Origin: Acidaminococcus fermentans DSM 20731
GTDB lineage: Bacteria; Bacillota; Negativicutes; Acidaminococcales; Acidaminococcaceae
NCBI RefSeq assembly: GCF_000025305.1
Contig: NC_013740.1
Span: forward strand, 1 to 64,000
Length of the DNA stretch: 64,000 nucleotides
Direction: 5' to 3'
Positions 49,666-63,154 of this stretch are shown in pieces. Numbering within the stretch: position 1 is the first letter of the stretch; each line of letters begins with the position of its first letter. The notes under the pieces were generated by a model that worked only from the letters and a program-made list of their open reading frames with translations, ran no database searches and had not been told where the DNA came from. A program made the translations under genes and the position numbers.

Positions 49666-50622
49666 TTGCATTACCATAAAACGTCTTCGCTGGTGGAATC
49701 CGGCATCCTGGCGGCGGTGGCCGTCCTTTTCACCCTGGTGGGGAATTACATCCCGGTGCTGGACATCATCGTCAGCATCCTGTGGCCCCTGCCCATCATC
49801 CTGTGCGGCCGGCGGAACGGGCTGAAATGGAGCATCCTGTGCCTGCTGGTCACCGGTTGTGTGGTGGCGGTGCTGCTGTCCCCGCTCCAGGCTCTGACCC
49901 AGTGCGTGATCCTGGGGCTCATCGGCCTTTTTATGGGCTATGCCATGGAAAAACAGATGTCGCCCACCCAGACCCTGCTCATGGGGAGCCTGGGAGCCCT
50001 GCTGTCCACGGTGCTCAGCGCTCTGGCGGCGTATTTCTTCATGCACGTGAATGTGATCGAAGTGTTCTTCCAGTCCATCGACGAATCGGTGAACATGAGC
50101 AGCGAGATCTTCCAGACCCTGGGGATGAAGGGGATGACCGATGTCCAGCTGGCCCAGCTGAAAAAGATGTTCGAGCTGATCCTGCCGGCGGGGGTGCTGC
50201 TCAGCGCGCCCATTACCGCCATTGCCAACTACTGGGCGGCCCGGAAGATCCTGGGACGGATGGGGGATTACTACCCCTGGTTCCCGCCCTTTTCCCTGTG
50301 GCAGCTGCCCAAATGGCTGCTGCTGCCCTACGGCATCGGGATGATGCTGATCTTCTTTGGCCAGAACTATCAGGATTCCCTGGTGTACCGGGGCGGGTAC
50401 ACCCTGTATATGATGATGAACATGCTGCTCCTGGTCCAGGGGCTGAGCCTGATCCGCTGGTATGTGGAATACCGTCACTATCCCCGGATCCTGCTGCCCC
50501 TGAGTCTGCTGCTGACCTTTACCCTGCCCATCGCCTCCCAGCTGGTGGTGGTGCTGGGGGCCTATGAAATGGTCTTCGATCTGCGGAAAATCCGGAAACC
50601 GGGAGCCAACAAGCCTGAATAG
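49666..50622 (+). CDS. DUF2232 membrane protein (YybS-like)
   Basis: A 318-residue protein with about eight hydrophobic segments, matching the DUF2232 family (YybS of Bacillus). It is usually encoded just upstream of gdpP and rplI, as here. The start is TTG at 49666, with GGAGG nine bases upstream; an in-frame ATG 72 bases earlier falls in a repeat-like spacer and lacks a ribosome site. Function unknown. Confidence 0.82.
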   Translation: MHYHKTSSLVESGILAAVAVLFTLVGNYIPVLDIIVSILWPLPIILCGRRNGLKWSILCLLVTGCVVAVLLSPLQALTQCVILGLIGLFMGYAMEKQMSPTQTLLMGSLGALLSTVLSALAAYFFMHVNVIEVFFQSIDESVNMSSEIFQTLGMKGMTDVQLAQLKKMFELILPAGVLLSAPITAIANYWAARKILGRMGDYYPWFPPFSLWQLPKWLLLPYGIGMMLIFFGQNYQDSLVYRGGYTLYMMMNMLLLVQGLSLIRWYVEYRHYPRILLPLSLLLTFTLPIASQLVVVLGAYEMVFDLRKIRKPGANKPE

Positions 50623-50633
50623 AGGGGGAGACT

Positions 50634-52682
50634 ATGGACGACAAATCACGCCGGAACCTGTGGCAGTCGGTGCGCATCGGGGTGGCCCTGCTGGGGTCCG
50701 TCCTGGTGATCTACGGGATTGCGGTGAACCAGGCCATCTGCACGGCCATTGGGTTTATTTCGGTGCTGCTGGTCTATTATCTGACCTTCCGGAGCAACCG
50801 GCTCCGGGAAGCCTGGTTCAACCATTCCATGACCACGGTGGTCCGGAACATCGAACGGGCCAACAATTACGCTTCCCAGCGGATCCCCATCGGCATCGGG
50901 GTGTTCGACAAGGAAGGCCATCTCCAGTGGCGGAACCGGCTGTTCAATGAATTCATCGCGGTGGATGTGCCCCTGGCTACGCCTTTTGAAAAGGTGATGC
51001 CGCCGCCGGACAACAATTTTGCCACCCTGCGGCTCCGGGATGCGGACAAACAGATCAAGATCGGGGACCGGATCTACAAGATGCTGGTCCGGCGGATCCA
51101 GATCACGGACAATCCGGAGGAGGATACGGGCCTGGCCCTGTACCTGACGGATATCACCGACCGGGAACGGCAGAAAAAACGGTATGAGGAAGAACGGCCG
51201 GTGGTGGCCTATGTCCAGTTCGACAACTATGATGACGCCATGAAGGGCCTGAACGAAAATGAACGGGCCAGCCTGATCGTGGATGTGACCAAAGCCATCG
51301 GCGGCTGGGTGGAAGATGTCCATGGATATTTCCAGAAATATACGGAAGACATGTTTGTGGTGGGCATGAGCCGGAAGGGGCTTACGGATACCATCAGCAA
51401 GAAATTCCAGGTGCTGGACCGGGTCCGGGAAATCAAAAGCGGGAACCGGGTCAGCCCCACCATCAGTATCGGGGTGGCGGCGGATGGCCGGAACCTGGCG
51501 GAACTGAGCCAGAAGGCCCAGGCGGCCCTGGACCTGGCGCTGGGCCGGGGCGGGGACCAGGCGGTGGTCCAGCTGGGAGACGATATGAGCTTCTACGGGG
51601 CCCGGGGTTCCGTCCAGGCCAAGAATACCCGGGTACGGGCCCGGATCGTGGCCCAGGCCATCCATGAACTGATGGTCGGTGCGGACCAGGTGTTCATCAT
51701 GGGCCATGTGAATGAAGACTACGATGCCCTGGGGGCGGCCATCGGGGTGGCCAAAATGGCCCTGACCCTGAACAAAAGCTGCTGCATCGTGGCCAGCGGC
51801 CAGGGGCCTTCCCTGAAGAAACTGGAAACGGTATCCAAGGACCAGAGTGACCGGTACCTGTCCCTGTTCGTCACGGAGGAAGAAGCACTGAAACGGATTT
51901 CCTCCGGCAGCATCCTGGTGCTGGTGGATCATCACCGGGCCATGCTCAGCGCATCGCCCAAAATCCTCCAGTCCATCCGCCGGCGGATCATCATCGATCA
52001 TCACCGGCGGGCGGAAGACGCCATTACCGATGTGATGCTCCAGTATATGGAACCGTCCACTTCCTCCACCTGTGAGATGGTGACGGAAATCCTCCAGTAT
52101 TTTGAAAACAAGCTGCAGCTTTCGGAAGTGGAAGCCACGGCCCTGTATGCAGGGATCCTGGTGGACACCAAGAATTTTGCGGTACAGACCGGGGAACGGA
52201 CCTTCGAAGCGGCAGCCTTCCTGCGCCGGAACGGGGCGGATCCCCATATGGTTTCCCTGCTGTTCAAGGATGATGAACATACGGTGCTCACCCGGGCCCG
52301 GATCATCACCGAGATGAAACAGCCCCTGCCCGGGCTGGCTGTGGCGGTGCACCGGTGTTCCTGCCAGGACAAGGACACGCCGGTGATCGTGGCCCAGGCG
52401 GCGGATGAACTGCTGACCATGGATGACATCCGGGCCAGTGTGGTTTTCAGCCAGAACGAGAATGGAGTCAGCATCAGCGCCCGCAGTGACGGATCCGTCA
52501 ATGTGCAGGTGATGATGGAAGAACTTGGCGGCGGCGGCCATCAGACCGTTGCCGGGGTCCAGGTGAAGGGCGTGACGGCGGAAGAACTGATGCCGAAGGT
52601 CCTTGAACTGGCCAAAGAACAAATGAAGGAGAGCGATACAGATGAAAGTAATCCTGCTGCAGGACATCAAGAAATTGGGTAA
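50634..52682 (+). CDS. gdpP: Cyclic-di-AMP phosphodiesterase GdpP
   Basis: A 682-residue membrane enzyme that hydrolyses c-di-AMP. Two N-terminal helices (about 13-55) are followed by a PAS-like region (about 85-175) and a degenerate GGDEF domain (about 180-310). A DHH/DHHA1 phosphodiesterase follows, with HVNEDYDALGAAIG, VDHHRAM, DHHRRAED and GGGGHQTVAG. The order matches the family. It overlaps rplI by 41 bases, linking c-di-AMP turnover to a ribosomal protein gene. Confidence 0.94.
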   Translation: MDDKSRRNLWQSVRIGVALLGSVLVIYGIAVNQAICTAIGFISVLLVYYLTFRSNRLREAWFNHSMTTVVRNIERANNYASQRIPIGIGVFDKEGHLQWRNRLFNEFIAVDVPLATPFEKVMPPPDNNFATLRLRDADKQIKIGDRIYKMLVRRIQITDNPEEDTGLALYLTDITDRERQKKRYEEERPVVAYVQFDNYDDAMKGLNENERASLIVDVTKAIGGWVEDVHGYFQKYTEDMFVVGMSRKGLTDTISKKFQVLDRVREIKSGNRVSPTISIGVAADGRNLAELSQKAQAALDLALGRGGDQAVVQLGDDMSFYGARGSVQAKNTRVRARIVAQAIHELMVGADQVFIMGHVNEDYDALGAAIGVAKMALTLNKSCCIVASGQGPSLKKLETVSKDQSDRYLSLFVTEEEALKRISSGSILVLVDHHRAMLSASPKILQSIRRRIIIDHHRRAEDAITDVMLQYMEPSTSSTCEMVTEILQYFENKLQLSEVEATALYAGILVDTKNFAVQTGERTFEAAAFLRRNGADPHMVSLLFKDDEHTVLTRARIITEMKQPLPGLAVAVHRCSCQDKDTPVIVAQAADELLTMDDIRASVVFSQNENGVSISARSDGSVNVQVMMEELGGGGHQTVAGVQVKGVTAEELMPKVLELAKEQMKESDTDESNPAAGHQEIG

Positions 52683-53094
52683 AAAAGGCGATATCATCGA
52701 AACGGCGGAAGGCTATGGCCGGAACTATCTGATTCCCCGGGGCATGGCGGAAGAAGCTACTTCCCGGAACCTGAACCAGGCCAAACAGGATATGCAGGTG
52801 GCCAAACACCGGGCTGCCCAGGCCCATGACGAAGCGGTGGTCCTGGCGGCCCAGCTGGAAAAAGTCACCCTGCACATGAAGGTGAAGGTGGGGGCCAACG
52901 GCAAGCTGTTCGGTTCCATTGCTTCCAAGGATGTGGCGGATGCCCTGCTGACTCAGACCGGCATGGAAGGGGTTGACCGGCGGAAAATCGAGATCCCGGA
53001 AACCATCAAGAGCCCGGGGGTATATACCGCTACGGCCAAACTGCTGCCGGATGTGTCTGCCAAATTCAAAGTGGTTGTAGAAACGGAAGAATAA
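52642..53094 (+). CDS. rplI: 50S ribosomal protein L9
   Basis: A 150-residue L9: N-terminal MKVILLQDIKKLGKKGDIIE, the RNA-binding GYGRNYLIPRGMA, a long connecting helix and a C-terminal domain. It begins inside the 3' end of gdpP in another frame. A GAAGGAGAG ribosome site lies in gdpP coding sequence. Confidence 0.95.
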   Translation: MKVILLQDIKKLGKKGDIIETAEGYGRNYLIPRGMAEEATSRNLNQAKQDMQVAKHRAAQAHDEAVVLAAQLEKVTLHMKVKVGANGKLFGSIASKDVADALLTQTGMEGVDRRKIEIPETIKSPGVYTATAKLLPDVSAKFKVVVETEE

Positions 53095-53101
53095 CAGAAC
53101 A

Positions 53102-53209
53102 AACCCACCACCAGCCTACGGCTGGTCCCCTCCCTTGAAAAGGGCGGATAGACAGATCAACCGCTGTCTTGAGAGGGGGACTGCTGCCTTGGGGCAACGG
53201 TGGTGGGTT
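53102..53209 (+). repeat. Nested palindromic element upstream of dnaB
   Basis: Outer arms AACCCACCACC (53102-53112) and GGTGGTGGGTT (53199-53209) enclose inner arms GTCCCCTC and GAGAGGGGGAC plus smaller stems (AGCC..GGCT). The 108-base unit would fold into one branched RNA or DNA structure, followed by CTCTTTC. It resembles a dispersed intergenic repeat and fills the rplI-dnaB gap. No second copy was seen in this window. Confidence 0.6.
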
Positions 53210-53235
53210 CTCTTTCAGGAAAGGAGGCCTGTCCT

Positions 53236-54567
53236 TTGGAAGAACGTATCCCACCCCAGAATATCGAGGCGGAACAAAGTGTGCTGGGAGCCATGCTGAT
53301 CAGCCGGGAAGCCATCGACAAGGCGGGAGAAATCCTCAATGAGGATGATTTTTACCGTCCGGACGACCGGACCATCTTTTCGGCCATTATGGATCTCCAC
53401 AGCCGCAATGAGGCGGTGGACCTGGTCACCGTCACGGAAGAGCTGCGGAGGCTGGGAAAACTGGATGCCATCGGGGGCACAGCGGCCATTACGGCCCTGA
53501 GCAATGCGGTGCCCACGGCAGCCAATGTGGTGTACCATGCCAAGATTGTGGAGGAAAAATCTCTCCGCCGGCAGCTGATCAATTCCGCAACGGAAGTGGC
53601 GGCCAGCGGCTATGAGGAAGACCAGGACATTGCCCAGACCATCGACCAGGCGGAACAGAAAATCCTGGCGGTGGCCAACCGGAAACATTCCGGGGGCGTG
53701 GTGAAGATCAAGGACATTGTGAAAAGCGCCATGGCCCGGATCGAAGAGCTGTATGACACTAAGGATGCCTTCACCGGTCTGCCCACCGGGTTTACGGATT
53801 TCGACAAGATGACCAGCGGTCTCCAGCCTTCGGATCTGATCATCGTGGCGGCCCGTCCTTCCATGGGGAAATCCTCCCTGGTGCTGAATATTGCGGAACA
53901 TGTGGCGTTGGATGGGGGCAAATCCGTGGCCTTCTTTTCCCTGGAAATGAGCAAGGAGCAGCTGGTCCAGCGGCTTCTGTGCTCCCAGGCCCGGATCGAC
54001 GCCTCCCGGCTGCGGATCGGCCAGCTCCAGGAAAGCGAATGGCCCAACCTGGTCAGTGCGGCGGACAAGCTCAGTGCCGCCAAGATCATGTTGGACGATA
54101 CCCCGGGGATGACGGCACTGGAAATGCGGTCCAAGGCCCGGCGGTGGAAAAATGAAAACGGCCTGGATCTGATCATCGTGGACTATCTGCAGCTGATGCA
54201 GGGATCTTCCAAACGGGCCAGCGACAACCGGCAGCAGGAAATGAGTGACATCTCCCGGTCCCTGAAGGGACTGGCCCGGGAACTGAATGTGCCGGTGATC
54301 GCCCTGTCCCAGCTGAGCCGGAGCGTGGAACAGCGGACCAGCAAACGGCCCATGCTCAGTGACCTGCGGGAATCCGGGGCCCTGGAACAGGATGCGGATA
54401 TCGTTTGCTTCATCTACCGGGACGATTATTACAACCAGGATACGGAACAGAAGAATGTGGCGGAACTGATCGTGGCCAAGCACCGGAATGGTCCGGTGGG
54501 CACGGTGCCGCTGTATTTCCGGAAAGACATTACCCGGTTCGAGGACCTGAGCCGGCGGCCGGAATGA
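53236..54567 (+). CDS. dnaB: Replicative DNA helicase DnaB
   Basis: A 443-residue hexameric helicase. The N-terminal domain starts PPQNIEAEQSVLGAML. The RecA-like domain has Walker A ARPSMGKSS, LICSQARIDA-type segments, Walker B LIIVDYLQLM and DLRESGALEQDAD. The start is TTG at 53236, eight bases after AAGGAGG. An upstream GTG at 53200 lies in the palindromic element. It presumably works with the DciA-like protein at 6647, since no dnaC- or dnaI-type loader gene was seen in this window. Confidence 0.95.
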   Translation: MEERIPPQNIEAEQSVLGAMLISREAIDKAGEILNEDDFYRPDDRTIFSAIMDLHSRNEAVDLVTVTEELRRLGKLDAIGGTAAITALSNAVPTAANVVYHAKIVEEKSLRRQLINSATEVAASGYEEDQDIAQTIDQAEQKILAVANRKHSGGVVKIKDIVKSAMARIEELYDTKDAFTGLPTGFTDFDKMTSGLQPSDLIIVAARPSMGKSSLVLNIAEHVALDGGKSVAFFSLEMSKEQLVQRLLCSQARIDASRLRIGQLQESEWPNLVSAADKLSAAKIMLDDTPGMTALEMRSKARRWKNENGLDLIIVDYLQLMQGSSKRASDNRQQEMSDISRSLKGLARELNVPVIALSQLSRSVEQRTSKRPMLSDLRESGALEQDADIVCFIYRDDYYNQDTEQKNVAELIVAKHRNGPVGTVPLYFRKDITRFEDLSRRPE

Positions 54568-54591
54568 ATGGGGCTGCCATACAGCAGCCGT

Positions 54592-54645
54592 TTGTCAATT
54601 GTCAATTGCTGAAGGAGGGCAGCCGGGTTGCGGCTGCCTTTTATT
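54592..54645 (+). terminator. GTCAATT repeat and terminator after dnaB
   Basis: Two tandem GTCAATT units precede GGCAGCCG-GGTTG-CGGCTGCC and TTTTATT (54618-54645). This is again a GTCAA repeat joined to a terminator. Confidence 0.75.
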
Positions 54646-54666
54646 GCAAACAAAATATTCTTATCG

Positions 54667-54695
54667 TTGCGAAGCGTTCGGCAAAATGATACAAT
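54667..54695 (+). promoter_or_regulatory. Promoter of purB
   Basis: TTGCGA, 17 bases, TACAAT. Confidence 0.55.
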
Positions 54696-54763
54696 AAAAA
54701 GACAGCGGGAACGGTGTGTTCCCTCGTTATGCCATTTTTTGTAAAACCTAAGGAGGAAGTATT

Positions 54764-56056
54764 GTGATTCCACGTTATACCAGTAAAGAAATGGGTTCCA
54801 TCTGGACGGAAGAAAACGAAGACCGCAACATTGTCAAAGTTGAAGTCACGGCCTGCGAAGCCATGAACAAACTGGGCATTGTACCGGATGATGCGCTCCA
54901 TGACATCCAAACCAAGGCGGACTTCGATCTGGACCGGGTCCACGAAATCGAAAAGACCACCAACCATGACATCATTTCTCTGCTTACTTCTGTGGCTGAA
55001 CACGTCGGCGATGCTTCCAAATATATCCATAAAGGCCTGACCTCCAACGACGTGAAGGATACGGCTATGGGGCTCATGATGAAACATTCCGCGGAAATCC
55101 TGATCCGGGAAGAAAAAGAACTCCATGAAATCCTGAAAAGCCAGGCCCAGAAATACCGGCATACCCTGTGCGTGGGCCGTACCCACGGGATCCATGCGGA
55201 ACCCATGACCTTTGGCCTGAAGTTCCTGCTGTGGATGTCTGAAACCGAACGGAACATCGAACGGCTGGAAATGGCCAAGAAATACATCTCTGTAGGCAAG
55301 CTCAGCGGTGCCATCGGGACCTATTCCAACATCGACCCGTTTGTGGAAAAATACGTCTGTGAAAAACTGGGCCTGACGCCTGTGCCCATTGCCAACCAGG
55401 TTGTCCAGAGAGATCGGCATGCCTTCTATCTGAGCACCATCGCCGTGTGCGGCGCCACCCTGGAGAAGATGGCCACGGAAGTCCGTCATCTCCAGCGTAC
55501 GGAAGTCCGGGAAGCGGAAGAATATTTTGCTCCCGGCCAGAAGGGCTCTTCCGCCATGCCTCACAAACGGAACCCCATCACCTGCGAAAAAGTCTGCGGT
55601 ATGGCCCGTGTGCTCCGGGGCAATGCGGAAGCCGCCATTGAAAACGTGGCCCTGTGGCATGAACGGGATATCTCCCATTCTTCCGTGGAACGGATCATCA
55701 TCCCGGATTCCACCATCCTGCTGGATCATATGCTCCGGAAGATGAAGGATATCATGGGCAAGATGCTGGTGTATCCGGAAGCCATGCTTCGGGATCTGAA
55801 CCTGACCGGCGGCCTGATTTACAGCCAGAACCTGCTGATCGCCCTGGTGAGCAAAGGCGTGCTCCGGGAAGACGCCTACAAGTGGGTGCAGCGGAACGCC
55901 ATGGCCCGCTGGATGGAAGGTGCCGACTTCAAGACCAACGTGGAAGCGGATCCGGATATCGACAAGTACCTGACCAAGGAAGAAGTGGAAGCCTGCTTCG
56001 AACCGAAACATATGCTGAAGCATGTGGACGAAATCTACGCACGGTTTGGAATGTAA
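54764..56056 (+). CDS. purB: Adenylosuccinate lyase
   Basis: A 430-residue fumarase/aspartase-superfamily enzyme acting twice in purine synthesis. Signature GSSAMPHKRNPITCEK lies near 262-277. The catalytic His is in TTNHDIIS or GRTHGIHAEP. The start is GTG with AAGGAGG upstream. purA follows after 20 bases, completing the IMP-to-AMP branch. Confidence 0.95.
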   Translation: MIPRYTSKEMGSIWTEENEDRNIVKVEVTACEAMNKLGIVPDDALHDIQTKADFDLDRVHEIEKTTNHDIISLLTSVAEHVGDASKYIHKGLTSNDVKDTAMGLMMKHSAEILIREEKELHEILKSQAQKYRHTLCVGRTHGIHAEPMTFGLKFLLWMSETERNIERLEMAKKYISVGKLSGAIGTYSNIDPFVEKYVCEKLGLTPVPIANQVVQRDRHAFYLSTIAVCGATLEKMATEVRHLQRTEVREAEEYFAPGQKGSSAMPHKRNPITCEKVCGMARVLRGNAEAAIENVALWHERDISHSSVERIIIPDSTILLDHMLRKMKDIMGKMLVYPEAMLRDLNLTGGLIYSQNLLIALVSKGVLREDAYKWVQRNAMARWMEGADFKTNVEADPDIDKYLTKEEVEACFEPKHMLKHVDEIYARFGM

Positions 56057-56076
56057 CCTGAAAGAAGGAGAAATCT

Positions 56077-57366
56077 ATGTCATCTGTTGTTGTAATCGGT
56101 TCCCAGTGGGGGGACGAAGGCAAAGGAAAGATCGTTGACTATCTGGCCCAGCAGGCTGATGCGGTGGTCCGCTATTCCGGCGGCTCCAATGCCGGTCATA
56201 CGGTGGTGGTCAATGACGTTTCCTACAAACTGCGTCTGCTGCCCAGCGGCATCCTGTATCGGGACAAGACCTGCATCCTGGGCAACGGGGTTGTGATCAA
56301 TCCCCGTGTGGTGCTCCAGGAAATCGCCGAAATGAAGGCCAAAGGGGTGGACACCAGCAATCTGCTGATCAGCGACCGGGCCCATGTGGTGTTCCCGTAC
56401 CATGAAAAACAGGACGAACTCCAGGAAGCAGCCCTGGGGGATGCCAAGATCGGCACCACCAAAGGCGGCATCGGCCCCTGCTATATGGACAAATACGCCC
56501 GTACCGGGATCCGGGTCTGCGACCTGATGAACAAAGACATCCTGGCGGAAAAACTGAAACGGAACCTGGCGGCAAAGAATGCCCTGTTCACCAAAGTGTA
56601 CGGCGCTGAACCTCTGGAATATGAACCCATGCTGAAGGCGTATCTGGGGTATGCGGAAGAACTGCGGCCCCATGTAACTGATACCAGCGTGGCGCTGGGG
56701 AACATTTTCGATGCCAACAAGAAAGTCCTGTTCGAAGGGGCCCAGGCCACCTTCCTGGACATCGACTACGGCACCTATCCCTATGTGACCAGCTCCAACC
56801 CCACCGCCGGCAATGCGGCTACGGGCAGCGGCGTAGGGCCCCGGTTCATCGACCATGTGGTGGGGGTTGTGAAAGCCTATACCACCCGGGTAGGGGAAGG
56901 TCCCTTTGTGTGCGAACTGTTCGATACCGACGGCCCGGGAACCTATCTGCGGAACACCGGCCATGAATTCGGCACTGTTACCGGGCGGCCCCGCCGCTGC
57001 GGCTGGCTGGATGCCTTCATGGTGAAATATGCGGCCCGGCTGAACTCCATGGATGCCCTGGCCATTACCCGTCTGGATATCCTGGACGGGCTGGATGAAA
57101 TCAAGATGTGCACCGGGTGGACCATCGACGGGGAACCCATCCAGCATATCCCGGCAGATCTGAGCATCCTGGCCAAAGCCCAGCCGGTCTATGAGACCTT
57201 CAAGGGCTGGAAGAAGGATATTTCCGGCGTCCGGTCCTATGGGGACCTGCCCAAGGAAGCCCAGGCCTATCTGGCCCGTCTCAGCGAAGTGGTGGGCGTG
57301 GAAATCGGCATTGTGTCCGTAGGCCCCAACCGGGATCAGACCTTCTGCCTGAAGGAATTCTTCTGA
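56077..57366 (+). CDS. purA: Adenylosuccinate synthetase
   Basis: A 429-residue GTP-dependent enzyme forming adenylosuccinate from IMP and aspartate. The P-loop GSQWGDEGKGKIVD is near the start, and GGSNAGHTVV and GPCYMDKYARTGIRVCDL are typical. AAGGAG precedes the ATG. It ends just before a terminator that overlaps the second rRNA promoter. Confidence 0.96.
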   Translation: MSSVVVIGSQWGDEGKGKIVDYLAQQADAVVRYSGGSNAGHTVVVNDVSYKLRLLPSGILYRDKTCILGNGVVINPRVVLQEIAEMKAKGVDTSNLLISDRAHVVFPYHEKQDELQEAALGDAKIGTTKGGIGPCYMDKYARTGIRVCDLMNKDILAEKLKRNLAAKNALFTKVYGAEPLEYEPMLKAYLGYAEELRPHVTDTSVALGNIFDANKKVLFEGAQATFLDIDYGTYPYVTSSNPTAGNAATGSGVGPRFIDHVVGVVKAYTTRVGEGPFVCELFDTDGPGTYLRNTGHEFGTVTGRPRRCGWLDAFMVKYAARLNSMDALAITRLDILDGLDEIKMCTGWTIDGEPIQHIPADLSILAKAQPVYETFKGWKKDISGVRSYGDLPKEAQAYLARLSEVVGVEIGIVSVGPNRDQTFCLKEFF

Positions 57367-57381
57367 TTGAGAAAAAAATAA

Positions 57382-57421
57382 AAAAAGGCGAAGAAAACCC
57401 TTGCGTTTTCTTCGCCTTTTT
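57382..57421 (+). terminator. purA terminator overlapping rrn promoter P1
   Basis: A perfect 17-base-pair stem, AAAAAGGCGAAGAAAAC / GTTTTCTTCGCCTTTTT, with a six-base loop. Confidence 0.92.
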
Positions 57422-57429
57422 GCTATACT
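57401..57429 (+). promoter_or_regulatory. rRNA operon 2 promoter P1 (weak -35)
   Basis: TTGCGT, 17 bases, TATACT. The -35 lies in the loop and 3' arm of the purA terminator. Operon 1 has consensus TTGACA at the same place. P1 of operon 2 may therefore be weaker or coupled to purA termination. Confidence 0.6.
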
Positions 57430-57516
57430 ATACAAGCTTTCTCCTTGAGAAAGCAACAGACAGAAGGTTTCTCAACAACAGAATGTTTCAACTGAAACAT
57501 TGAAAGAAAAAAGTTG

Positions 57517-57545
57517 TTGACAAAGAAACGAAAGTCTGGTATTAT
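57517..57545 (+). promoter_or_regulatory. rRNA operon 2 promoter P2 and leader
   Basis: TTGACA, 17 bases, TATTAT, identical to operon 1 P2. The leader repeats the boxA-like element, with a few substitutions near 57650-57690. Confidence 0.88.
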
Positions 57546-57711
57546 ATAGAAGCTGTCACTGAGACAGCGAGACGAACTTTGAGAACTGAATATTGTTGAC
57601 AGATGTGCGGGTCAAGTCACTTTTAGTGATGAGATCGAGTCACCTGGATGACAACCAGGTTAAAAAATCAAAGCTAGTTTTTCAAGAGCCAAGCGGCTCT
57701 TCAAAATATCT

Positions 57712-59268
<1,557 letters not shown>

Positions 59269-59633
59269 CTATGGAGAACCGAAGGAGTCCAAGGACTTAC
59301 TTCTATTCTCGTCGACGCACATCTGTCAGGAACAATATTCGGTTCTCAGGGCTCGTCCCTGAACATGAACCTTGAAAACTTCATAGAAGAGACAAAACAA
59401 AGTCTTATCTGATGTGATGATCAGATAAGCACCTCTGATCTAAATGCGAATTTAGAAACGAGTAACGAGAATACCAGGGAACGTAAGTTCCTTAGTAAAC
59501 TGAACCAGAAAATTGCGAAGAGAAATTGCTCTGATCCGCGAAGCGAGAAAGAGAGCCACCGCAGACTATACTCCAGTATGTCGAGGATGGCGAACGACGA
59601 GCGACAAAGGAGCAGACAATTTATCGAAGCAAT
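59269..59633 (+). other. 16S-23S spacer 2 (no tRNA)
   Basis: Appears identical to the spacer of operon 1. No tRNA seen. Confidence 0.8.
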
Positions 59634-62546
<2,913 letters not shown>

Positions 62547-62771
62547 GAGTCGCCGATTGTTTGCAAGCGGAAGCGCAGCAAAGAATCGTGCCAGCGAACT
62601 TACTCAGAAGGATGCGACGAATAGGAGCATCCGTGAGTATCCTCTACCGCAAAGCGGCTGAGGCATACGAAATAAGAGAGCAAGTGAGCGAAAGAAGCTC
62701 GTAACGTTACGTCCGAAAGAACGTATATGTCTCTTCATGAAGTTTTGAGGGCTCATGCCTTCAATTGAAAA

Positions 62772-62889
62772 TCCGGTGGCGATAGCTAAGGGGATCCACC
62801 TGTTCCCATGCCGAACACAGCAGTTAAGCCCTTATACGCCGAAAGTACTCGACTGGAAACGGTCCGGGAGGATAGGGAGCTGCCGGTTA
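62772..62889 (+). rRNA. rrf: 5S ribosomal RNA (copy 2)
   Basis: No difference from copy 1 was noticed. Confidence 0.92.
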
Positions 62890-62895
62890 AGAGAG

Positions 62896-62923
62896 AACGC
62901 CTGCATCGAAGGATGCAGGCGTT
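62896..62923 (+). terminator. rRNA operon 2 terminator
   Basis: AACGCCTGCATC-GAAG-GATGCAGGCGTT. The stem differs from operon 1 by a compensated base pair; the T-tract is interrupted (TTCTT). Confidence 0.85.
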
Positions 62924-62957
62924 CTTGTGTATGTCATTGGTCAACGGTCACTCGGAA

Positions 62958-63041
62958 CCGTAGGGGCTGCACGCCGGGCAGCTCGTTTGGATGCTGATTG
63001 TTTGTGCGTTGGGCGGGGCGCCGGGCCTGCGCCCCCTACGG
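62958..63041. repeat. Long GC-rich imperfect palindrome after 5S (copy 2)
   Basis: Second copy of 29922-30005. Similarity between the rrn regions ends shortly after it, near 63073. Confidence 0.7.
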
Positions 63042-63082
63042 ATTGTGCCATTTCAAAATCAATTGGCAAAATTGATTTCCTT

Positions 63083-63152
63083 CGGCAGTTGACAGCTGAC
63101 CGTTGACAGCTGTCAAAAAAGGTGCTGCACGGCCTGTGCAGCACCTTTTTTT
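63083..63152. terminator. GTTGACAGCTG repeat unit and bidirectional terminator
   Basis: GCAGTTGACAGCTGACCGTTGACAGC-type repeats adjoin AAAAAAGGTGCTGCAC-GGCCT-GTGCAGCACCTTTTTTT (63115-63152). It terminates gltS on the minus strand and any read-through on plus. Confidence 0.8.
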
Positions 63153-63154
63153 AT

